Assembly: GCA_006538405.1 (NCBI GenBank)
Contig: BJKQ01000003.1
Span: 1,674,001 to 1,738,000 of the forward strand
DNA from: Hansfordia pulvinata
Lineage: Eukaryota > Ascomycota > Sordariomycetes > Xylariales
Length of the DNA stretch: 64,000 nt
Reading direction: 5' to 3'
Position 1 is the first letter of the stretch; each line of letters begins with the position of its first letter. The position numbers and the translations under genes are program-made. A model generated the notes under the pieces. It was given only the letters and a program-made list of their open reading frames with translations. It did no database searches and had not been told where the DNA came from. Positions 10,204-21,564 of the stretch are shown piece by piece.

Positions 10204-12971
10204 GTTCGCCGGTTTTAATCCAGCCATGATATGGTGGCACATATTCCACCACTGAATAGGAAACACGACTCAGCATCGCTTCGAGATGGTGCAGCTGGCA
10301 CTCCAAACAACAACGCCAAGAGCTCGCAAACTAATGACCGAGGAGACATTCTTTTCTGAGCCCTTCGACTTCCTCGTTTCACGTTATTTCAGCTTATTTT
10401 CAGGTTGCCAAGCGCGATGTCGTTATTCGTCTCCTATTATTGTCTTGTTGCGTCGGAAGGGGCGTCGGAAAGGGGAAGGGAGTTCACATTGTAATATGAA
10501 CAGCAGCGCCAGCCTGGTTTTTTGACGCGTCTGATGTCGACGCGGAGTATGCATTGGCGGCTGTTCTCGCTTATGGTAGCCAATTGATTATTTAGCTGAA
10601 TATGTGCTCGAGACTGACCTTTGGCTGGCTCTGACTGGCTCATTCATTCGGTTCTTGTCCGCCCACTATAAACATGTCATGTTACACATGCGAGCTGAGA
10701 CACGGGCCTCGAAGATGAAGACCAATCTGCGAGGCCCGCAGAAGTAGACCGAAAGTCAAGAATTGATCCGTCAGAGTTTTCGCGAGGGCTGTTGCCACTC
10801 ACCCTCGTGACCCGCCGATGAAAGCCTTTCAATCGTGATCAGATTCAGTGGGAGCACTGGCAAAGACATCTCGACTTGGAATGGCTGAGCTCGAACGTGG
10901 AGGCCCAGACTCGCCGCTACAGGGTGTTGAATCTTTTATGGCTTCAAAGCACATGAGAAGGCGAGGCTAAAGCCGCACTGTTCAGAAGAGTACAGACGCG
11001 AGTGTAACAAGGAGTGCGCACGTGAATGCCGAGGGCGAGTAGGGAGGTAGGCGGCTAGCGGGCTGTAAGCCGGCCGGGGGCGCCCAGAGGAGGTATACGC
11101 TCTTCGCACCAATCTCCAGATTCAACTTCCTTCAGTGTCGGGCTCATTGACTCCAGATGACGGCGCAGGCAACTCATTCGGCGCTCTTGTTACCCCGACT
11201 TGGTGTCTTCAGCTGTTACCACAGAAACAGCGGCTAATACGACTAGAATGGGGGCAATATATTCATTAAGCTAAACGTGGAAAGCATCTCTGGACGTATT
11301 GTTGAATTGGTTACCTTGTGCGTGACTCCGTCAAGGCTGATCATCCACGGCAGCGGGATACCAGGGAGCACTTGCTTGCCGAAAATGCCGCTAGCTTCCA
11401 TCTTGTTCCTAGAGTTTGATCATCCCCAGCGTCGTCTCGATCCTGGCTTTCCAAAGCTGATCTTAGATAGCTACCTCTTCATCGTCTGGGGGCGTCTTTG
11501 TGATCCGGACCATGGCAGCTCGGAAGGAAACTGTCACCGAAGAGGCGGGGTTCTCGTGCCCTTCCAAAACCATCAGTATGAATTCCTCTCTCTTTCAAGC
11601 CCCGTCTATATCCTCTGACCAAGATGCTGGCGAGCTTCCCCGAGTCCCCGTTAGCGAGTCCTTGTCGGTGTAGAGAAAGGACGTGTCGGCTCGAAAGTCT
11701 CTGATAGTCGGTTGTTGCTGACGGTCTCGGTACCAGGTCCCCTGGGTTAGGACATGAGTCTCGATGCTTCGGGTGCTGCGTCGTGGATCGTGAGACCGTG
11801 TACGATCGCTGAATGACACGGAGGCCACGAGCAGAAATTGTGAGCTGCTGTTCTCTCTCGCAGCCTTATTGAACACCAAGAAAGACATGGCTGATCCAGT
11901 ACCACACTCGAACCTCATTCAGCGTGAGGGCCTGTGTTCCACCCGCAAGGCTGGAGGGGTGGAGACGCCGTCCTACGGGCTCACGTGAATGGCACTACGG
12001 CAGGCTGCGGAAGTTCGGACAGACAGCTTAGCCACCAGAGATGTGCGTCGGGACAGAAGAATGATTGGTCGCGAGTCCGAGCCTGCCCGAAGATGTCTGC
12101 GTAGACCTGCAAGTCGCCCCGGTGAATCAGGGCGAGGGGGGAGAGGGCCGTGTTCAGGTCACGCTGTCGCCTTCTTTTCTGCCACAAAAGAACCTGGTCG
12201 ACAGACAGCTCATCAGTCGGCGTTGAGTGGACGACGGCTGCCGCAGCAAGGCTACTCACTGAGGGCCTTCGCAGACAACCGCGGAGATGAAAGGGGGCGC
12301 GGTTCCAGCCAGCCTGGCGCGGCGAGTGATGGAGCGAGGGCTCGATTGGCTCACGGCCCCGACCGGTGTGTACTTGTCCTGGCCATCCCGGCCCAAAGTG
12401 ATGATTGTGGGAAGCAGATCCGTTGTGATGGATGCCTTCGAGTAACTGGCTCCTTCGTTCTACTCGCAGGTGAAGGCTTTGCTTTGCCCGTGTGAACAGA
12501 TGTATTCTATCCCTCGCGGAGTCTTGAAGATCACTGCCAGTCATGGAGTACGCGGGTGAGACCGGTGACCCATCGTGATTACTGTTCCGCGCTGCACCGT
12601 GAAGGTGAGAACGCCATGGCGCAGCCTGCCGCAAAAGCAAGTCATCACAATCATCTCAGCCTCGTGCCTCCTTGTACTGACAGACCCGTCCGTCCATCAT
12701 GGCTTTCTCCCTCTTATTTCTTTTTCTTTTCCTCTCTATCCTTGCACTACTCGCAGCTCCTGATTGAAGGCCATACTAGCTACTCACTCATTCCCTTTCT
12801 GACGAGTCTTTCGCTTCTGCTCGTACTCAATATTTTGCCACCGAACCCAGGCGCCGCCTTCTTGCCTCTTTCGCCGGTTCGTGCATCTGCCCACCTGAGG
12901 TGGGATCACACGTCCTCTAGAGATCTGCCCACTGCCGCACCTTTCCCAGGCAGTCCCATTTTCCCCGCATC
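10204..12971. other. Intergenic region before the NLR gene
   Basis: No confident gene. The longest frames (minus 11981-12640, plus 11989-12495) overlap each other on opposite strands and show no motif. The last 300 bases before 12972 are pyrimidine-rich (TTTCTTTTTCTTTTCC near 12720), fitting a leader or promoter of the NLR. Confidence 0.45.
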
Positions 12972-15272
12972 ATGTCCGACCCTTCAGGCTATACCGTTGG
13001 GTGGATTTGTGCGACAGCGCCCGAGCGGGTTGCAGCACGATTATGCCTGGACGCAGAACACGCCCCACTCGAAAGGCAGGACCCAGATGACACGAACATT
13101 TACATGGTCGGAAACGTTGGTCCTCACCAGGTTGTGATTGTTTCGCCCAGCGATGGTTCGGTCAGCGCAGCCACCGCTGCGGTCAACATGGTGCGGACCT
13201 TTCCCAACCTGAGGTTCGGGCTCCTGGTCGGCGTTGGCGACGGGGCCCCTGATGCTGAGCACGACATACGTCTTGGCGATGTCGTGGTCAGCTTCGTGAC
13301 TGGCAGTGCCGGAGCAGTGTGGCAGTTTGATTTTGGCGAAGCTACGCAGGGCCAGCCTTTCCGATCAAGAGGGCATCTCAATCGCCCTCCAGCAATCCTC
13401 CTGGCCGCGGCTAGGAGGCTCGAAGGTGACTACCTCCTGAACGGAAATCCTCTGCGAAGAAATGCAGACGACATCCTGCAAACGCGACCTCACCTGCATG
13501 GTCAATTCAGTCGCCCCGCCGGAACGCCCGACAGATTATACAAAAGCCAGTACCCCCACCAAGGACATTCGAGGGATAGTTGTTCCTCATGTTGCGGAAA
13601 TGATGACGACACGGTGGTTTCTCGCCCGGATAGACAGGACGCCGGAAGGACTGCTGTGTTCCATGGCCTGATTGCTTCGTCCAACCAACTTGTGAGAGAT
13701 GCGGAGGTCCGAGACCGCTTGGCTCAGGAAAAGGGTGTTCTATGTTTCGAGAAGGAGGCCGCTGGTCTTATGAATGCTTTCTCTTGTCTCGTTGTCCGCG
13801 GCATCTCCGGTTATGCCGACTCGCACCCCACCAGTGGCTGGGAGGGTTGCGCTGCCCTTGCAGCTGCCATCTACGCGAGAGACATCCTGAAGGTCATCCC
13901 TCCCAACAGTGTTACTCAGGAACAGCCCTTGAGGGCAATCTTGCCTCAGAGTGAGTCTCCCCTCTGTCGAGGGGGTCGTCGTCGTGATCCAAGACGTCCA
14001 ACCACTCGCAGTAGCTAGGTCTATTCTGGTAGTTACTTAAGTAGACATTATTCTGACCCATTCATCCCATTTTTAGTTCAAAGAACAATAGAAGACACCA
14101 GTGTCGGGACCATCAGTCGCTGGCTTGACAGTCCCGATCCCTCTTCCATCCTGCACGAATCACGCGAGAAGATGGTAAGAGGGTACGGGAAATGGTTCCT
14201 TGAAGATGCCAGATATCAGCAATGGAAGTCCGGCGAAAACAAATTCCTTTGCATACAAGGACGGTACGGAACCGGTAAAACATTCCTAATGTCCAGCGTC
14301 ATCTTGGACCTAATGGAAGCGGAAGAGAATGATTGTCCACTGTGCTACTTCTACTTCGAGTTCCAAGATCCCGACAAGGGCAGCTTCAAGCCCGCCTTGA
14401 AGAGATTGGCTGTACAGCTCTACACGCGTTGCCGCTCCTCTCGTGTTCCCCTCGACCAGCTCAAGTCCGCGCGCCAGGGGGATCACCCCAGCACCGACGA
14501 CCTTTGCCAAGTCTTCGAGGCTATGGCGCAGAGAACCAATCGGCTCCGAGTGGTCCTGGATGCCCTCGACGAGCAGGATTCGAAAGCCCTACTTGTACCT
14601 TGGATGCATAGTCTGCTACGCGCAGTGCCACAGATTAGCATATTAGCGACGACTGGGGAGATGCAGGACACACTGCCCTTGATTCGTCCGTGGGCACTCG
14701 ACGACCAGATTATCGAGCTCCTGCTCGAACTGACTGCAAGTGATTTAGAGCTGTTCATTCATTCTGAGATCTCCAACATGGAGTTTGCTAAGAATGGCGA
14801 CCGGGCTGAAGTGCGCAAAGAGATAGCAAGAATCCTCTCTGAAAAGTGGAAGGGCCAATCGTAAGGAGCTCATGACACGAGTTTTCGATTGTTAGGTATG
14901 CTGACTGCTCGCGCAACCAGATTTCGATGGGTCAAGCGTGGGCTGGGATGGGTAAAAGGACTCGGAGACATGAAGTTAGCGCGGCGATGTTGTAATTTCG
15001 CCCCGTCGCGTTCTTTGGAACTTTACGTCGCGAGAACCTGGCAAACGTCGAGTCGTGCGGAGCGATTTGAAGTCCTATGGAACGCCCCACCAGCAATGAT
15101 CGTTCTTTTACCTATTTATGGCATTTATTGCATAAAAAGGAGCCTCACGCCCAGGGAAAGTGGAAATTGGCACCTCTCTTTCCATATGGGTTTGAAAGCA
15201 TATGAAAAGGGCTTGGTGACACCTCACGAAATACATAGACTGGTTCAGATAGTTCGTGGCGAGTCGTTATAG
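12972..15272 (+). CDS. PNP_UDP_1-NACHT NLR-type protein, lacking C-terminal repeats
   Basis: Exons 12972-13950, 14077-14860 and 14921-15272 join in frame to 704 aa. Residues about 8-310 are a nucleoside phosphorylase-like (PNP_UDP_1) domain of the kind fused to fungal NLRs: YTVGWICA near the start, RFGLLVGVGDG, DIRLGDVVVS, then HGLIASSNQ and CFEKEAAGLMN, ending in RGISGYADSH. A NACHT NTPase follows with Walker A GRYGTGKT (388-395) and Walker B VVLDALDE (485-492). The third exon begins with FRWV, which matches the segment after NACHT in this family (usually GMFRW), but the rest is unlike family members and no ankyrin, TPR or WD repeats follow. The second intron (60 nt) has a GCTGAC branch site. 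Family members are candidates for non-self recognition and programmed cell death. It is either a short NLR or a degenerating copy. Confidence 0.82.
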
Positions 15273-16997
15273 GCATGTATCGCGATACTGTGCCTCGACC
15301 TTCAGAGGGCGTTGAAACGCTGGCTGTGCTTGATAGAGTCCGGCTGGCACTCTTCCCGAAGCCGGTCGGGTTTTCGGAATCCAGGATCTTCTTGAGGATG
15401 GCCACATCTGATCGGGTGGCAAGAGACGCAGACTGTCACTCCACAGACCCGGATGGCCCATACACTCGTCATCAATCGGATGGCAGCTGGATTGCCGCGT
15501 CAGTCCGTCACGACAGCGTGCGTGTCAACACAAGCGTGACTTTATCGCACAGCGGAAGGTCGTTCCAGCCACATGCACAGCATGTCTTCGTCTTCTCTTG
15601 TTACTACTATGTTACGATTATGACCGAGTGTCCTCTCACATGTTGCACTCCCTCATCTCCGACTGGTAATTCATCTTCTCATACACTTCTGACACTCCAC
15701 ATTGTGATCTTGACCGTGGCACCCCTCGATGGTCGACATCCATCACTCTCAGACGCAGCCGTGTTGAAAAGGGCCCTCTCGGAAACCACAGCTCGCCGCT
15801 GGTCTCCCGTCATGGCTGCTGAGGCGTCCCGCCGTCCGCCCGGCCTCCCGGTTCGAATTGCGCAGATGAGAGAGACTGTGCACCCACCGGGCTATCCGGC
15901 TCTCGAGGTGCTGCAGTTCAAAGAACACCCCGGATGGCTACGAGCGCCCTGATGCCCCTGCCCACGGCATCGGCGCCCGCCAGAGACGACCAAGGCGTCG
16001 GGTGGCTCCCGGCGAGAGGCGCGCCCTGTCCTTCTGATCGGCCTTCCAGCGTGCCTCCTACTTGGGGCCACCGGCCGGCTCAGACTGGTCCAAGGGGGCG
16101 GGTCATCGCGTAATGAAGAACTTTCGGAGCGGAGCCCTCGCCAACACTGTCTATGGCAAGCCACCTCCGCAGCGCCGTGTTCGGGCGTGCTGGGCTGCCC
16201 AATGCCCCAGCGGCGGTGGCAATGCATAGGCTCGTCTCACTCGCGTGTTGAGGAGGGCCGCAGGGCGGGAAAAGATGGCGATGACTCGACTCGTACACTA
16301 CCAGGATCGCGGCCGCCTCGAAGCGGGCCCGCGAACACTACGGAACAGCAGGATCGTGTATCTATTCATGGCAGGATGACCACAGTCTTCGCGGGCCGTC
16401 GGCAGCCAAAAGTGCCACAGATGCACTACACAACTGGCTAGACCCCAGCTCATTAACTATTATCTACTGCCTAGGTACCTACCGTAACATGATGAGGCTA
16501 AACTTAAATGTAACAATAAGCATCGACTCGCCGGCGAACAGCTTCCGTAGACCGCTAGGCCACGTCGCCATCCCCTCGGACCGTGAAGTCTTGAGGCCCA
16601 TGTTCTCAGCGACCTAACGAGATATATATAATGTTGCCCCCTTCCGTATCTATTCGCCTTTGATTCCAGGAAAAGCCTGCACAGCACGGAGCGTATAGAA
16701 AATCGCCGCTGCTAGCAGAAAAGAGGAAGACGGGCTTAAGATCTCGGGTCCACGCTTGAAAAAGGGAATAAAGAATAATAATAAGAGGTTCATTATATAA
16801 GAGCCGTTGTCTGTTCACCGAGCCTTAACTGTTGATACAAAGATTACACTGCGTAAAGGATAATACCCGGCATCGCACCACCTTACGCAAAGAAGATCCA
16901 GCTTCAACCAAGTAAACCCCTTAACGACCCGGGGCACTCAAAGCTCTCTCACTTTAAAAAAAGCTTTTAGCTTGTTCTCAGACACCGCACGCCGAGG
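15273..16997. other. Spacer between NLR and secreted-protein pair
   Basis: The first part holds the NLR 3' end and chance ORFs (for example plus 15275-15952) without motifs. From about 16210 it is the first copy of the upstream part of the tandem duplication. The 16440-16970 segment is clearly more AT-rich than the surroundings and contains the TATA element of the first secreted gene. Confidence 0.5.
16794..16800 (+). promoter_or_regulatory. TATA box of first secreted gene
   Basis: TATATAA, 198 nt before the ATG, at the position equivalent to that in the second copy of the duplication. Confidence 0.6.
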
Positions 16998-17895
16998 ATG
17001 AATCGGCTCTTGATCGTGGCGCTGTTGGCGGCGCGCTTCGTCCATGCCAGCTGGCAGTTTCTGGGCGGCAGATGGGCGGATTCGGTACGTACGCCCTGCC
17101 GTGCTCCTCCTCCATCATCGTCATCATCCCCGGCAGGAGGGGGAGAGTCGAGACATAGAGGGCGAAAAGCTGACCCGGACGGGAACAGGACGAGGGCGTC
17201 ATGGTGACGCGGGCAGAGACCCTGATCTACGACGACGACGACGACATCGACAGGGTGACGCCCGCCATCGGCGAGGGCGTCTACCTGTGCCCCGACCAGC
17301 ACATGTGGCCGCCCAGCCCGGGCGACGTGTAAGTTCCAGATCACAGACCAGACTGCCCAGCCCTCTCGACCTCCCTGCCACACACTTAACTAGGCTACTT
17401 CTTTTCTTTTCTTTTCTTTCTTCTTTCACTGTGGTAGAGAACAGGTATGAAGTGATCTATGCTGACACCCCCTCTCTTCTTCATCCTCTTCTATTTACTA
17501 CCAGCTTCATCGCCATATTCATCCACTCGTCGGTAGCCGCCGCACTGGACTTCGCCTGGATCCCCCCGCGGGACAGGGACGGCGACAGCCTGCACGGGCA
17601 GTCGGACAAGAACAAGAGGGACGACCCGATCGGCACCTTCATCACCCGCGAGGTGAACGCGGGCTGGGACCCCTTGAAGACGGTCCGCCTGTCCAAGCTG
17701 CCCCCCGTCGAGGAGGGCTACGACAGCCCCGACCGGGTCGAGATGTGCCTGCCGCCGCCCCTGCTGGCCGCCCGCGGCGGGCCCCTAAGCAAGCACACGC
17801 TGAAGGTCAAGGTCTACTCGGAGAAGGATGCCCTGAAGATGAGGTTCCCGCGGGCCGACTGGAGGTTCGCTCGCGTTGGCGGCCGGCAGCAGTGA
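16998..17895 (+). CDS. Predicted small secreted protein, copy 1 of tandem pair
   Basis: Exons 16998-17084, 17189-17328 and 17505-17895 join in frame to 205 aa. The N-terminus MNRLLIVALLAARFVHA is a signal peptide. The mature part starts near SWQFLGGRW, has an acidic run DDDDDIDR (about residues 45-52) and only two cysteines (YLCPD and MCLPP). Intron phases are 0 and 2, identical to the neighbour at 19056. Shared landmarks with it are LGGRW, G-x-GVYL, GD-x-FI, LDF and CLPxxLL. No known family was recognised. It may be an effector-like or self/non-self secreted protein, but that rests only on secretion and duplication. The second intron is long (176 nt) and pyrimidine-rich. Confidence 0.78.
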
Positions 17896-19055
17896 CGGGC
17901 AGATAGCCAAGTAAGTAGGTAAGCCGGCGACGGAGGCTGTCCCAAAGGGGGGGAAGGGGATGGAGCTTCCAAGCGGCCCCATGTTTATTTGAAAGGCCAT
18001 AGAAGTAAAGCAGAGAATCAGTCAAAGCACTCTGAGCTCCTCTTCTATTTCAATATATATCTGCCCCCACGCCAGCCTTGCAGACTGTAATAGTCATGTA
18101 AGAGATAAGACAACTCGCTCTTCTTATATCGCGTGGAGCGCTTAATGTGCTATAGCGACCGGGTGGCTCCGGGAAAGACACGCGCGGCCCGTCTTTCTAA
18201 CGCCCTGTCTGTACACCCTGGCCCCCCTGAGGCGCCGGCTCACACTCATCCCATCCCAGGCCCCCCCCCCAGGACTCCGCTCTTGCACCGCGGGATCTCG
18301 GCGGCGGTGGCAATGCGTGGGTAGGTAGGCTCGTCACTCGTGTGGCTAACGAGGGCGCAGGGCAAGAAGAACACAGCGACGGCTGCACTCGCTCGCCAGG
18401 AGGGTCGCGGCGCCGCCGCCGCCCTCGGAGCGGGCTTGACGAAAAATCATTGTAGACCAGCAGGCTCGCATATCCAGGGCAGAACAACACCGCAGTCTTC
18501 GCCACCCGCCGGTGCACGCCTTCCGTAGATCGCCGACCCAGGCTCTTCCGGCGCCCCCCTCGGACCGTGGGGTCTGACTGAAAGCCCCATGTCCTCGGCG
18601 ACCTGGAGCGATATTTATAGTCCCCGGACGCCCCCGGTTCTCTTCTTGCCCTTTGCCTTTCGGGCAAACGCCCGAGCGGCGCGAGGTGCGGATGGAAGCC
18701 CGGGTCAATCGCGCGGCTGCTGGCGAAAGAAATGAAGAAAAAGGAAGAAAGAAAAAAGCGAGGTGCATTCGGCAGGGGTCGCCACCTCTCCTGTCGGACT
18801 GGCGCTCCTCGAGTAAAGACTGAGTGCTTTCCGTATATAAGATGCCCTTGACCAACCCACCTCTTACCATCCGGACCCGGGACATGGTGTTATCAGACTG
18901 ACTCCACAGAGGACACAATACCCCGGCATCGCACCTTGCGCGAAGAGAACCCGGCTTCCGACTAGACTTGCCCAGCGTTGAACATACAACACCCCAAGCA
19001 CTCGAAGCTCTTCCTCTGGGAAGGCCAAGTGTTCCCAGACTCACGCACGTCGAGG
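17896..19055. other. Spacer between tandem secreted genes
   Basis: It holds the 3' region of copy 1 (to about 18180) and the upstream region of copy 2 (from about 18260), similar in sequence to 16.2-16.99 kb. Overlapping minus-strand ORFs here (18197-18667, 18346-19335) are best seen as chance frames in GC-rich DNA. Confidence 0.6.
18834..18840 (+). promoter_or_regulatory. TATA box of second secreted gene
   Basis: TATATAA, 216 nt before the ATG at 19056, in CTTTCCGTATATAAGATG. It is the counterpart of the box at 16794. Confidence 0.6.
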
Positions 19056-19925
19056 ATGACTCGTCTCTTGTTGCTGGCGCTGTTGGCGGCGCGCTCCATT
19101 CATGCCGTTGCCCACGAGCGGGTGATGGTCCCGTACGGGTATCTGGGCGGCAGGTGGATGGGTCCGGTACGCGCCCGTCCTGCCCCTTCCATCCCCATCC
19201 CCATCCCCGACCGGGGCAGAGCTCGGGCGAAGAGCTGACCAGTACGTTGCAGGAAGAGGCCAAAAAGGTGAAGTTCGATGGCACGCTGGTCCTCATCGAC
19301 GATGACCAGGATAAGGGCCGAGTGACGCGCGACATGGGCCAGGGCGTCTACCTGACTGTCTCGAAGGAGCACCCGCGCGACTGGCCACACAAGAAGGGCG
19401 ACGAGTAAGTTCCAGACTTGCCCCAGGCCCTCTCGAACGTCCCCCTTTGCAAACAAACCGACCGTGCTGTTTCTGCCGCGGCAGATTCCACGGTATCGGG
19501 TGCAGGGTGATTTGTGCTGAACAAACCCCCCCTCCTGACTCACTGCTTCCAGGTTCATCTCGGTCTCTATCAAGCCGTCGGTGGTCGACGACCATCTGGA
19601 CTTCGGCCGGGTCCCCCGGGTGGGCAAGCGCGGCGTGAGCCCGCGGGGCCCGCTCGACACGGTGCACGTGTCGTACGCGCGCCGCGACGACGGGGAGTTC
19701 AAGCTATGCCTGCCGCGGCGCCTGCTGACCGCCGAACGCGGGGTCCTGAAGGATGCGCTGAACTACAAGATCTACAAGGAGGAGGACGTCGAGCGGCAGG
19801 ACCTGCAGCTGGCCGAGTGGGTGTTTGCCAAGACCGAAAACCAGGACTTCAACCTGCTCGATTGGTCGTTTGCCGAGTCCCGAGACCTGCGTGATTGGGC
19901 GTCCGCCATGTTGCGAAAGCAATAA
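19056..19925 (+). CDS. Predicted small secreted protein, copy 2 of tandem pair
   Basis: Exons 19056-19166, 19253-19404 and 19553-19925 join in frame to 211 aa. The signal peptide MTRLLLLALLAARSIHA is nearly the same as in copy 1. The mature chain contains YLGGRWMGP, an acidic patch DDDQDKGR, GQGVYL, GDEFISVSI, LDFGRVP and a single cysteine in KLCLPRRLL. It ends in a charged tail with repeated acidic/aromatic patches (QLAEWVFAK, NLLDWSFAE). Intron positions and phases (0, 2) match copy 1, so the pair arose by duplication. The proteins have diverged strongly, more than the flanking DNA suggests, especially in charge of the middle region. Function unknown. Confidence 0.78.
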
Positions 19926-20505
19926 CGACAGTAAGCCGGCGACGGAGCTGTCCCGGGGCGGGGGGAGTGGGAGCCGGGCTCAGGGGCGGGCGATACGAGG
20001 CGAGACAGCTGTCATGGGGTGGTCCTGGTGGACATGGCAGCTGCGCGGGGATCGTCGTCTTCCTGGGCAAATGCCCGAGCAGTCCAATGTTTATCTAGAA
20101 GCCCATGCGTGGATGTAGAGCCAGCCATAAACCAATAAGAGCACTCCGGAGAACCCTCCTTCTCGAAAACACGCCCGCGCTCACGCCAACCTCGCGGTCA
20201 TGTACATCAGCAATGAGACAACTTGCTCTCCTCTATCACGTGGATCGCCTAGTGTGCTATGGCAGTCGGGTGGCTTTGAGAGAGAGACGTCCTGACCCCC
20301 TTTCACCGTGGCTTCGGGGTCCACGGCTGGGAAAGACGAAAGAGAGCCGCCGAGGGCCTTTGCTTCCCGGGCAAAGACTGAGTCCTTCCTGTGGGCAAGA
20401 GAGACCTCTGGACGACGGGCGCTTCTGACGACCGGGTCTTGAGACCATCTTCAAGTCGAAGAAGACGTGATAGAGTCGGGGAGGCAATAAAGAAATTGGC
20501 GAGGC

Positions 20506-20532
20506 GGGGGGGGGGGGGGGGGGGGGGGGGGG
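20506..20532. repeat. Poly-G tract (27 G)
   Basis: Uninterrupted run of G on the plus strand, potentially forming a G-quadruplex. The length is likely to be uncertain in any assembly. Confidence 0.9.
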
Positions 20533-20640
20533 TGGTAGTGCAAGCTGAAGCCTGAAGGAAGAACAATGAGGCTCGGCGTCATCCACCTAAACATCATGAC
20601 CGTGCAGGGAAAGAAACGCCCGCAGTAGCTCAATGGGTAC

Positions 20641-20900
20641 GAATTGTCCTCGACTTGTACATCCCATGCTTGTGAGGGTTCCGTCTTTGCTGGCAGAGAG
20701 AAAAATTTCGGGCTTCTATTCTTGATCCTCGGCGGCACGTGCCGCAGCCGCTCACTGGGCACGAAGGGCACGAATCGTTCTCGGCGGAGTTTCGCTGTAT
20801 AGGCCATGCTTGCGAGGGTTCCGTCTTTGCTAGCAGGGAGAAAAATCTCGGGCTTCTATTCTTGATCCCCGGCCACACGTGCCGCACTCGCCGCACTCGC
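20641..20900 (+). repeat. Diverged direct repeat, two units of about 130 bp
   Basis: Unit 1 begins at GAATTGTCCTCG (20641), unit 2 at GAATCGTTCTCGG (20772). The best-conserved part is CATGCTTGTGAGGGTTCCGT at 20665 and its counterpart at 20805, continuing through GGCTTCTATTCTTGATC. The second unit ends in short CGCACTCGC/CGCACGTGC repeats. No coding potential was recognised. Confidence 0.75.
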
Positions 20901-21395
20901 CGCACGTGCCGCACTTGGTGGCGACGGAAGCCTGACACTAGGTAGCAGCTTTATCACTGACGTTCCGACTTAGCTCCGGGGGAGGCGAGGGAGTCAACTT
21001 TTTGATTCTGTAATCATCTGGTACGTCCGTAGGTGGTTCAACTTCAAGCCGCGACGCGGTCCAAGAATTTGGAATCTGGATTCTGGAATTCGACCACCTC
21101 TTCCGAAGCGAATGGGTAATACTGCCTGCACCATCAAACTACCAGCCGGGTGGTGCCGAAGTTGTTGCCGCCCCATGCCATGGAAAGGGTGGCGTTACCG
21201 AGGGCGGACGGAGCTAGCCGGGCGGGAGGCCAACAGAATGCCCCGTGGTATGATGGCGTTTGGCATTTGGGGACCAGCATGGGAAAGTTCATTGCATGGT
21301 GGCGTAGAAATCGGAGAGCTCTCCTCCTGGGGCACGTCTGAGCATCTCCAAGGGACTGTCGACTAGGTACGGACGGAGGCTTGCAACTTGCAAGG

Positions 21396-21401
21396 TATAA
21401 A
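21396..21401 (+). promoter_or_regulatory. TATA box of 121-aa secreted protein gene
   Basis: TATAAA in CAAGGTATAAAGAGCG, 169 nt before the ATG at 21565. Confidence 0.55.
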
Positions 21402-21564
21402 GAGCGATGCGGCGCATGTGTCAGCCTGAGGGATATCTTCTGCTCGACACCACTCGCTTCGCATCCAGCCTCATTCTCCAGTATCCTCACATATAGGTAC
21501 CCCCTTCACAGGAGTCCTGCCAACTAGATACACCTCCCCCCCAAAAGCCCATTACATTTTGACA

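Larger units (their letters stand above)
16212..20280 (+). repeat. About 2.05 kb tandem duplication containing two secreted-protein genes
   Basis: Two diverged copies lie head to tail. GGCGGTGGCAATGC is at 16212 and again at 18302. TATATAA is at 16794 and 18834 (2,040 apart). The start codons are at 16998 and 19056 (2,058 apart). The 3' flanks also match: GTGTGCTAT/ATGTGCTAT followed by CGGGTGGCT occurs near 18146 and 20256. Each unit therefore holds promoter, gene and 3' region. A vestige of a third promoter segment (GCAAAGACTGAGT near 20372, compare GTAAAGACTGAGT near 18813) follows the second copy but lacks its TATA box. Confidence 0.85.
19926..21564. other. Spacer with repeats, no gene
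   Basis: It contains the 3' part of the duplication (to about 20280), a partial promoter vestige (about 20370-20405), a 27-G tract (20506-20532), a diverged direct repeat (20641-20900) and the promoter of the next gene. No ORF with recognisable features was seen. Confidence 0.5.

Noticed and set aside
11981..12640. 219-codon minus-strand ORF before the NLR gene, suspected NLR repeat remnant
   Set aside because: No ankyrin, TPR or WD consensus could be followed in any frame.
18346..19335. 329-codon minus-strand ORF across the second copy of the duplication
   Set aside because: It runs through the promoter and first exons of the secreted gene, is not matched by an equal ORF in copy 1, and has no motif.
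20621..20700. tRNA-like A box (TAGCTCAATGG)
   Set aside because: No matching B box or cloverleaf stems; the region belongs to the diverged direct repeat.
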